A DNA stretch of 64,000 nt from Hirsutella rhossiliensis (Eukaryota > Ascomycota > Sordariomycetes > Hypocreales > Ophiocordycipitaceae): contig NW_025408668.1 of assembly GCF_020360975.1 (NCBI RefSeq), positions 1,364,001 to 1,428,000 on the forward strand, given 5' to 3'. The notes below the pieces were generated by a model. That model saw nothing but the letters and a program-made list of their open reading frames with translations, was not told the origin of the DNA and did not search any database. Shown piece after piece: positions 56,241-64,000 of the stretch (positions within the stretch are counted from its first letter, which is position 1; each line of letters opens with the position of its first letter). Both the position numbers and the translations under genes were made by a program.

Positions 56241-58444
56241 ATGGCGCGATTTCGGGCCGCGAGGCACCTGGCCTGCTTCTACTGCGGCAAGAGGTCAGGG
56301 CTCCAGTACGACGGCGCCATCCGCGACTTTCTCTGTCTGTACTGCGACGCGACGAATTACTTGGACGAGGTCGGTACACGCAATGCCCATGTGCTGTCCT
56401 GGGGCTGACGGTCGGCAGAATGGCGACATCATGGATCCTCCAGTCGCCACGGAGCGCGAAGCCACGATGACGCGATATGCGGCGCCCAAGTCGCCCACCC
56501 CGACGGACAGCATCTTCTGCCCGACGTGCCTCAAGAATCAGCACCTGTTCACAAAGTCATTGGCGCAATACTTCCCCGACGACCCCTCGGACCCCGACTA
56601 TGCGCAGCTCGAGCGCAACTACTATCGCTACCGCCGGGGCCTCGAGAAGCGCTATCCTCAGGTCTGCGACGAGTGCGCCGACAAGGTCGAGGCCAGGATA
56701 CGGCAGGCTGGGTACACGGCAAAGACGGATCATCTGCGGCGGATGATGGACCTGAGTCGAGGTCGGAAACCCACGACTACCAAAACCGCTCTTGACAAAG
56801 TCCACAGCCTAGGCAAGGCCATCTGGAGAGCGGGCTTCGCGCTGCAGCTGCTCTGGCACCTCACGACCATGGCCCTCGTGATGCAGCAGCCGGGCGACGG
56901 GCTGCGCGACCCCGACGGTTTAACAGCTTCAGCGATAGCCTTGGACTGGGCTAAACGTGCGGCAACCGTCCTCCCCGCACCAGACACGCTCATTTGGTGG
57001 AGCACCGGAGCAGCCATGGCGTCGGCGTGGTGGAATCCCCACTTTGTCCAGCTGAACCGCGGCTTCACGCGGCATCTGCTTGGATTCACGCAGTGGTACT
57101 GCTTCCAGGGTCTCATCATCTTTTGTCGCCTCGTCTTCCGCGGCGTTCTCGTCATCGATGGGGGCCAGGGACAGTCAAGTCACGCCCAGTTGAGCGCCCA
57201 CATAGCCATGGCAGCTGTTACGGCATTGGTGAGAACTGCACTCGATGGCGCTTCCGGAACCGCTGCTGACCGCTTTGCAGATATATGTCTTATCGAGGAG
57301 ATCGATCCGTGTCGACACGTCGCCACTCTTCGGCACCAATAGCCAGCCTGTGGCCGCCAGAGAGGCGGCGTCTCCCGCAACGAGGAAAAACGAAGCCACC
57401 AAGACTCTGTCCGAACTGTTCAACGATGCCCTCGACTCTCCCAACAGCACCCCGCAGAGACCGAAGCCAGAGCAGCAAACCAAGCCGTCACCTTCTCCAT
57501 TCAGGGCTGCTGCCTCGCGGCACCACATCAACAGCCCGGCCCCATTGATGAAAAATCTCTCGATGGCGCCAAACAGTCCAACCCGCGAAGTCCAATATGC
57601 CGAAGAGATGGACTGGTCCCCAATCACGCCTCGGCACCGCGCCTTTGCTGATCAACCGTCGCCGATCAAGGGTACCGGCATGCTCGGGCAAGCGCCGGCC
57701 GAAAACATGAGCAGCAACCCTTTCAGATACAAGGTCCCTGCAGCACCGCTGAACCCAGCGCGGCGGCTGCGGAACCCGCCGCGAGTGCCAGAACCACAGC
57801 AACCGCCCGTCGAGCCGAACAGGGTTATGTTCAGCGGCCACCGCAGAGAGAGCGCGCGAGATGCAGAGCGCAGCGAGATGAGGGATGGCGTCGAGTTTCG
57901 GCAACCGCAGTTCTTTGCGCCAGAGCGAGATGATGCAAGTTCTTTAGCGGACTTGCTTAGCCAGAGCTTCAGTTTGAGCCAGGAAGACGACCAAGAAGAC
58001 GAGGACGATGGTGCCGGTGAAGGGGATGGAACGCTCCAGGGTACAAGACCAAGTCAGACAAGGACGAAGGCGTCGGCAAAAGGCAATCGTGACCGAGCCC
58101 GGACCTGGAATCCTCGGTTAGTGGAGCCTCTTGTCCTCGCCGCTCTACTCATGGCGTGGTTATCGACCCTGGCCATAGCCATTCCGAGCCAAGTCGAGTG
58201 TCAACTCGCCGTCATGGCCATGTCTGGCGTGCTCGCCCTCCGCGGCACGGGAGATGCGAGCGCCGAAAAGCAATACGGTCCAGTGGCGGCCCATGTACTC
58301 GCTGCGTGGGCCGTCGCAGAACTGGCGACTGTTTGCTGGGTCGCCTTGACGTTGTGGAAGAGGGAGACGGCGGGCGTCGGCTGGTATGGGTCCGGCGTGC
58401 TGGCGTCGATGCTGGCGCACCAGGCTTGGAGAAACGCGACATGA
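56241..58444 (+). CDS. ima1: Inner nuclear membrane protein Ima1 (NET5/Samp1 family)
   Basis: Three exons (56241-56369, 56419-57228, 57281-58444; introns 49 and 52 bp) give 700 aa. Ima1/Samp1 proteins sit in the inner nuclear membrane and help couple chromatin and the cytoskeleton to the envelope. The N-terminal Ima1 domain has paired zinc-type cysteines: CFYC at 12-15 and CLYC at 32-35, later FCPTCLKNQ and VCDECADKVEARIRQAGY. Hydrophobic spans follow (IWRAGFALQLLWHLTTMALV, FQGLIIFCRLVFRGVLVI). A long Ser/Pro-rich nucleoplasmic loop comes next, then three C-terminal spans (LVLAALLMAWLSTLAIAI, VLAAWAVAELATVCWVALTL, GSGVLASMLAHQ). The short first exon carries the first zinc pair, so the start is well supported. 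Confidence 0.87.
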
Positions 58445-59632
58445 GATATGGGTGCTCGACAGTTCAGGATGAGGGCCCAAGGGGGGAAGGTATTAGTGGC
58501 TGTCAGTTGTATAATGCCCGGAGCATTTACGGGCTATGTTATCTTTGCTTTGGGTTGGGACAAGGAAGTCCAGGCCGGTTGAGGAGTTTGGCTAGCATGG
58601 GAGCGGCGTACCGGCGAGTCGTTTGTCTGCCCGAGCGTTTCTTGTTTTACTTGCGCGCGTACCGGCGAGTCGTTTGTCTGCCCGAGCGTCTCTTGTTTTA
58701 CTTGCGCCGTGGTTTAGCATGGATGGATTGACGCTACGACGATAGGTGCCAAGATGGCATGAGAAGGGGACGAGATGACGGACCCCAAGGCCCGACCGAG
58801 TGCGTTTCCCGTCATCGTGCTGTCAGTCAGGAGCTGCCTCGGGGTCCAGCGGGGAGATGACGCTGGCTAGAGCAGTGCCATGGTTCTGAAATATCCGCGC
58901 TATGGAGAATGGAAACTACGTCTGCCTGTCCCTTTCAATTCTCATCGTGAGCGGTACATGTTGCAGGGACTCATGGAAGCGAGGAGTGGAGATACCCCGA
59001 CGACTGGCTTGGTTGCCTTTACTGCACAGATGCTGCACAAACAACATTGACACCAGCCCTTCTCGGTGATGTATCATGGCCTGCCTCAGCCCTTTGTCCT
59101 GCATATATATGCTCTGGCTGAATGCGAGGCTATGCTGGGGCTAACGCTCCGAGCCATGCCTGAGCGGAGTGCATATAGGATTGAAAGAGTGATGTCAAAA
59201 GCTCTGTGGGATCGAAATACCCTGACCAATGACACGCTGCACCGTCCAACGGGATACGACTTTGATTTATCAGCCCATGCCATGTTCGAGGGCGTGTTGT
59301 CGTGCAGCGCAGGGGCTGCGTAGTCTCAGCGTCATAGATGTCCGAGAGAAGCAGTTGGAGATGAGACGAGGCGCGGCGCAGCGGGTGACGGCTCGTTGGG
59401 AATCGATCGACGAGACGTTTGCAAAAGGAGCCAGGGGCGCCATGTCGTCTTCAGCGTGACATTGGAATCCGCCCATCTTCGGTCTCGAACGTTGTGAGGA
59501 GGTTGAACTGTGGGAGGGACGTGTGATTTGAGGGTGAGACATTTCACTCAAGAGGAGGCTTTTGTTTACGGCATGTTGTGAACTCACTCCTACCCTCGTT
59601 CTCACTTCACATACGATTTCGATCAACAGCAA
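58445..59632. other. Intergenic 1.2 kb with a tandem duplication
   Basis: No gene supported. It contains the 51 bp duplication described separately and the presumed promoter of the lipocalin-like gene at its right end. Confidence 0.4.
58606..58707 (+). repeat. 51 bp tandem duplication
   Basis: Two adjacent copies (58606-58656, 58657-58707) beginning gcgtaccggcgagtcgtttg, differing at a single base (cgtttc versus cgtctc). The near identity implies a recent event. Confidence 0.93.
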
Positions 59633-60413
59633 ATGCTGCCCAGAACTCTGAAAATGCGCGCCTCAGCTCTCCTCGGCTTCTCCGCGCTGGCGCTGGCAAA
59701 CGCGGCCGCCATCAGGCCCGCAGCGCCCAAACCCCATGCCGTCCCCGCCACCTGGGACGGCAAGTGCTGGTACCCGACGGCCGACAGCGGGTTTCAGTTG
59801 GAGTCGTACCTCCTCGGGCGCTGGTATCAAGTAGCCGGCACCCTGGTTCCCTTCACGGCCGGCTGCAGATGCATCAGCGCGCAGTACACGCTCAACGTAA
59901 GGGAACCCGATGGCAGACGGCGTCTGCTAACGACGGAGATACAGGCCAATGGCACCGTTCGAGTCGACAACTCTTGTGAGAACAGGGGCAAGTTCGAAAG
60001 CATCCTCGGCACGGCGGCTCCCGCAGATGCCACGTACGGGGCCGACGGGGTCTTCCGGGTCCAGTTTCCCGGTCGGCCTGCTTCGAAATGCCCGGGGCCG
60101 AATTACATTGTTCAAGGTGAGGGCTCGTGCCTAGACGAACTCGGTCACCTTCGTTTGACTTTGACTCTTTGTTAGATTATACCGGAGACATTGCCATCGT
60201 GCAGTCCAGCAACTTTAGTACCCTCTTTATCCTTAGCAGGAAGCAGCACCTGGAGGACAAGGTTATTGATGTAAGACCTCACATTTGCCACATTGGAGCA
60301 CTTCACAGCTGACCATATCTGTTTTCTAGGCTTGGATCCAGCGCGCTGGACTGCTGGGCTCGGATTTGACCAAGGTGAAGAAGACGGACCAGTCAAACTG
60401 TTCACCCAAGTAG
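59633..60413 (+). CDS. Secreted lipocalin-like protein
   Basis: Three exons (59633-60116, 60176-60270, 60330-60413; both introns 59 bp) give 220 aa; the ATG at 59654 is an alternative start. A signal peptide is evident (MRASALLGFSALALANAAA). The LLGRWYQVAGT block (residues about 60-70) is the lipocalin G-x-W-Y signature at strand A. CRCISAQYTLN, VRVDNSCENRGKFESILG, VFRVQFPG, a middle strand DYTGDIAIVQSSNFSTLFIL and a final LEDKVID helix region fit the eight-stranded barrel order seen in apolipoprotein-D/bacterial-lipocalin-like proteins. Several Cys (CW, CRC, SC, SKC, NC) suggest disulphides. It is probably an extracellular carrier of a small hydrophobic ligand, which is unknown. Confidence 0.78.
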
Positions 60414-61291
60414 TCTGATGATCTATCCATCTCGCGCATCGCCTCGACTGCGTCATCCCAAGCCAGATTCTCTTCCTTATTTTTCCACCTTGTGACATGA
60501 CCGCGGAGGAGTGCCCATGTTATTCGCGTGTAGAAGAGTCTCGTTAGGACCCAAGCATAATGGTAGTCTTGCGAATGTCAATGGAAGTTGGGCTTGGATT
60601 TGGAATACTTCCGGCATCGAAGTGATACGGGCTGAAGCTGAGGTTGTTACTCAATGCCATAATGATACTAGACTTGGCTATAGGTAGTACGCGGTACGAG
60701 ACGTCCTTTTCAATGTAAACTCACTAGTAAAGTTAAGTGTGTCTTCAAGATAGAGAAATTCAGCACATCTGGAAGGCAACCAGTTTCTTCTTTTCAAAGA
60801 GACGGCGTCGACAAGCGGCATCCATCTTCTCCAGGCATAGGGTCATCGGGGGTTGCCGGGAGCGCTCCAGTCGTTTACCGCCCGACATCGTGTCGTGTTG
60901 CGGGTTGGTGTCCGGACTGCGGAGACTGGGTTTGGCTGGGTTATTAACTTATTAACTTATTATGACGACAACTCTTGCTTGACCAATCCTTTATTTGGCT
61001 CCGCGTGCGGGTTCAAAGAGGGGAGGCACTCGGAATACACACACAGCTTGACCCAGATTGCCAGATCCAGTATACATACCTGTCTTGGCATGAGCAGCTG
61101 GATCCGAGAGTTTCAACTTTCAAGGTATCAAGAGCGTCATTCGGCGCCATAGCCGCTGAGTTGATGCCGGTATAAGTCACGGGATTCGGTAGATTACCGG
61201 GAAATCCCTTGCTCGCTATTCTCGCAAACATCATCGTCCGGCTGGACTTCAACCTTCAAGCTCGAACCATCCTACATACTAGGGGTGCGAA
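60414..61291. other. Intergenic, only a transposon-end relic recognised
   Basis: No gene supported. It includes the relic at 61183-61210 and the promoter side of the APH-like gene. Confidence 0.4.
61183..61210 (+). repeat. Solitary relic resembling the pogo terminal repeat
   Basis: Twenty-four of 28 bases match the end of the right pogo repeat at 2597-2624 (gattcggtagattaccggga, then aatccctt). All four differences are transitions, three of them C to T relative to the pogo copy. No partner repeat was found nearby, so it is either a remnant or chance. Confidence 0.5.
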
Positions 61292-62161
61292 ATGGCGGCC
61301 GACCAGCCTTGTGCTGCATGCAGCTGGACACAGGAGCGTCAAGAATCCTGTCGCTATGACAGTCATGTCAAACTCTTCTATGAAATGAGCGACCGGGGCG
61401 TCTGGGCCATCGGGTCCAACCTGATCGTCAAGGAAATGCCCGACAGTCCTCCCAACTTTGAAGCCAGAAATACCCGATTCATCCAAGAGAACACCAAAAT
61501 ACCGGCTCCGGAGGTTATCCAGGAGTGGACTGAGAACGGCCGCTACTTCCTAATCACGAAACGAATCCCGGGTACAACTCTGAAAGAGGCGTGGCCGGCC
61601 ATGTCTGAGACGGAGAAGGAGGCTATCGCCAAGCAGACGGCAGACTGCCTTTCCCAGCTTCGAAAGCTCTGTTCAGCGAAAATCCAGAGCCTGGGCGCCG
61701 AACCAGTCTACTCGGCCTTTTTATTTTGCAACGGCTATGGTCTTCCACATGGCCCCTTGTCCTCTGATGATCAACTCTGGGAGGAGATGACGACCGAAGC
61801 CTTGCAGCATGTGCCAGAAAATGCGCGACGTCTTCTGCGACGACGTATGCCCCCGGCAAAGCCCTACACCTTCACTCACGGGGACTTGACGACAAGAAAT
61901 GTCCTCGTCAACGATGGCAAGCTCACGGGCATAATCGACTGGGAAGGATGCGGCTTTTTCCCAGCATGGTGGGAATTCGTGTCCACCAGAATTTCTGAGG
62001 ACGAGGATGACCGTGCGTGGAAGGCCCTTTTGCGCAAGCATATGGAGGACTACACGAAGGCTCAGGAGTTCTGGCTCGATTACTATGCACTCACGAGATA
62101 CCCAAATCTCGATGGTCGAGGAGTGGAATTCATCGCAGAGTCAGAGGGCCAGAATACTTAG
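61292..62161 (+). CDS. APH/choline-kinase-like phosphotransferase
   Basis: Single exon, 289 aa, complete. The N-lobe contains VWAIGSNLIVKEMP (ATP-binding Lys about residue 49) and a conserved Glu in EARNTRFIQENTKIPAPEVI. ITKRIPGTTLKEAW is the hinge region of the fungal family. The catalytic loop is FTHGDLTTRNVLV (HxDxxxxN) and the metal Asp is in TGIIDWEGCGFFPAWWEFV, all intact. Fungi carry many such kinase-like proteins; their substrates are largely unknown, and aminoglycoside resistance should not be inferred. It is predicted soluble. It belongs to the same superfamily as the truncated fragment at 15373-15919, but the two are clearly different genes. Confidence 0.85.
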   Translation: MAADQPCAACSWTQERQESCRYDSHVKLFYEMSDRGVWAIGSNLIVKEMPDSPPNFEARNTRFIQENTKIPAPEVIQEWTENGRYFLITKRIPGTTLKEAWPAMSETEKEAIAKQTADCLSQLRKLCSAKIQSLGAEPVYSAFLFCNGYGLPHGPLSSDDQLWEEMTTEALQHVPENARRLLRRRMPPAKPYTFTHGDLTTRNVLVNDGKLTGIIDWEGCGFFPAWWEFVSTRISEDEDDRAWKALLRKHMEDYTKAQEFWLDYYALTRYPNLDGRGVEFIAESEGQNT

Positions 62162-63662
62162 ATTGAACGGTCGCGATCATGACTCCAGACTTTATTGCAG
62201 CGCTGCTTTCAGCGAGACCGAGACTTTGCAACTGAGGTGCACTGAGAAGCTGTCACCATCGTACGTTCATCCTGTACCCCGCCCCCCCTTTGACTATTCC
62301 TACTTTGCTGGTCGGCCCATGGCTTTTGGCAGTTCAGTACCGCAGTATTCCCAGGTGTTTCTGCCCGAAACATTGCCTTTCTTGCACTTCGGGCAGTTCA
62401 TCTTGTGTGGAGGAAACGTTCGTGAGTTGTTCTAGTTTCTACTGGCCAAAGAATCAGTCCTCGTTGGAACCAAGTTTGGGAAGAAAAGTCCATTTACTAG
62501 TTCGTGTATTGCAGTGGTCCGGTGCGGGCTTGTGGTGATCTGCAAGGCCTTGGCAAGATTGGGAACGGCAGTGGGCTATTACCAGACTTTATACTGCTGT
62601 GTCTTGCCTTGACTTTTCCCGGCCGGGAGAGTCGGGACATCACCACGCGGCTCGAATGCGTGCGAGTCCATGAGCTCCAGGTTGAGGATGCGCTGCAGGG
62701 CCATCGACGAGACAAGGACCTTGTTCTTGGCTTGTCATTGGCACAGACCTGACTCTGCATGAACCTTCCCCGCAAGTCAGGTAACCGACAGAAGGCAGCA
62801 TACGAGGAATGGTTCGTGATTCAGGCTTCCAGACGAAAGTAGGCGCCTTGCTGCCTTTGTGGGTTGCAGTACAGTTGGTTGCATGCACACTTGAGCCAAT
62901 CAAAGGCTCATGGCGCAACCATCATCGCACCACCAGGCTCTTCTCACTGGTTAAAGGACAGGCAGATACCCCAGAGCCTCAAACTTCCAATTACAACTAG
63001 TCAACAGCCAATGCATGTTGGTTGATGAGTCACTGATCCTGCTTTGCACTCATTGCATGCTTGTCGCGGAAACAAGGTGACGTGGCACGCGGACAAAAGT
63101 TCGACGGATTAGAGTCATGCTGCAAGGCGAAGATGCTTCTTGTGCTTTTCTGCAGATGGCGGCGCGAAAGGTTGGCTTGAAAGTACCCAACTCTGATATC
63201 AAGACTCTCATACAGGTGATAGCAGTATGATATTCTGTTGAATCCGCTAGTACGCCAAACAATTGGCCCTGGAGTTTGATGTCGAACCAAAGGTACATGT
63301 AACGGCTTGGGGTTGAAGCCGAATTACCATGCTCTCTGAGACTCATACGAGAGGTTCATTCGAGACCTGATGACGGTAGCTTGTATGTCGTTACAGCACG
63401 GTTCCGGCGACGGCAGCCCAGACCCATACAAGACATCCGGGGTGTCTCTGTGAGGCCCCTGCAGGCACCGCAGCATCCGCCCGAGCAGATGTCGAGCAGG
63501 GTGGCCCATCATGTTTACGTCCAGGAGTGACATGACATACTGCTTGACACAACACCACGATCCCCGGAGCCACGGGCTTTGTTTTCACGTAGCAGGGTTG
63601 ACTAGCTTGTCCTACGCCTATTCTGCTGCTTGGCCGCCAATCGCCCGTCTCAGTTCCTCTTC
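62162..63662. other. Intergenic 1.5 kb, nothing recognised
   Basis: Only short frames with no motif on either strand. Confidence 0.4.
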
Positions 63663-64000
63663 TCAACGGCTGTCCGGCTGCAACAAGCAACGGGTTCCGT
63701 AAGTGTGACTTGGCTTGTTTCGCGACACCGGGCCTCCGCGCATCTCCGTCGATTTGGTGTGGTCGTAAAGGTCGAACCGAACGATATTGCCAGACGTGGT
63801 TTCTAGCCCATAGATGATGCCGTTTCTTGTCGACATGACGGCACCAAATGATCGAGCGTCCTTGAAGTTTTTGGCTTTATATATCACACTCCACGCCTTA
63901 GACGTGGTAGACCAGCGAACCAGAGCCGGGTAGCTGCGTCCCTTGTCATGCAGAACACCGACGCCGTAAAGATGGCCACTGGCGACGGGCGTGTAAGCCC
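63663..64000 (-). CDS. 3' part of an unrecognised gene, runs off the window
   Basis: An open minus-strand frame from the window edge to a stop at 63663-63665, at least 111 codons, with the start outside. The visible protein reads VASGHLYGVGVLHDKGRSYP, LVRWSTTSKAWSVIYKAKNF, then SFGAVMSTRNGIIYGLETTS with NIVRFDLYD. The spacing of H/IxYG and W/F-containing strands resembles a beta-propeller or similar repeat of about 45-50 residues. The last about 25 residues are less protein-like, and an intron may precede the true end. No family was recognised. Confidence 0.5.
   Translation of the reverse strand, partial: AYTPVASGHLYGVGVLHDKGRSYPALVRWSTTSKAWSVIYKAKNFKDARSFGAVMSTRNGIIYGLETTSGNIVRFDLYDHTKSTEMRGGPVSRNKPSHTYGTRCLLQPDSR

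Noticed and set aside
1..64000. CRISPR arrays, operons, bacterial ribosome-binding sites
   Set aside because: The window is eukaryotic with spliced genes; no regularly spaced identical repeats were seen.

Overview
The window looks like a chromosome segment of a filamentous ascomycete (Pezizomycotina, most likely Sordariomycetes, Hypocreales). Three things suggest this. Genes carry short 39-115 bp introns with GT..AG ends and CTAAC/CTGAC branch points. Housekeeping genes are typically fungal: KCS1, ALG14, RSM25, COX8, MTR4, DSC3 and IMA1. The repeats are of kinds common in these fungi: hAT, pogo/Fot1, Helitron and Ty3/Gypsy chromovirus. The species assignment is inference.

Layout. 1-15.4 kb is a transposon nest. 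A hAT transposase gene on the minus strand is cut in two (8361-10129 and 10-329) by an 8.0 kb Helitron2/Helentron-like element (330-8361). That Helitron carries a 2115 bp pogo/Fot1-like element (509-2623) with long terminal inverted repeats and a TA target duplication. Next to this lies a 5'-truncated Ty3/Gypsy chromovirus (about 10560-15372), which sits against a decapitated aminoglycoside-phosphotransferase-like (APH) kinase gene. All these elements are broken, mainly by single-base indels rather than obvious RIP-type stop codons.

16.6-34.6 kb is accessory territory with wide spacing. It holds a large 2-oxoglutarate/Fe(II) oxygenase-like gene (five introns), a small secreted cysteine-rich protein whose two repeats are each split by an intron at the same place, a stand-alone class I aminoacyl-tRNA-synthetase-like enzyme, an ASCH/PUA-like protein, an MFS transporter with a suspicious first intron, an HpcH/HpaI aldolase, and a decayed short-chain dehydrogenase. 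34.6-37.8 kb has no gene I can support.

37.8-58.4 kb is mostly the conserved core: inositol hexakisphosphate kinase (KCS1), a Rho-like GTPase gene with an in-frame stop and a mutated P-loop, ALG14, then RSM25 and a PPR protein transcribed divergently from a 295 bp spacer, COX8 divergent from MTR4, and DSC3 divergent from IMA1. The two mitochondrial-translation-type genes and COX8 form a small mitochondrial cluster. ALG14, DSC3 and IMA1 act at the ER or nuclear membrane. MTR4 is nuclear RNA surveillance.

58.4-64 kb returns to accessory DNA: a 51 bp tandem duplication, a secreted lipocalin-like protein, a solitary relic resembling the pogo inverted repeat, a complete APH-like kinase, and the 3' part of an unrecognised minus-strand gene that runs off the window. 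Exon borders were placed by eye from splice motifs and reading frame. I did no database search.
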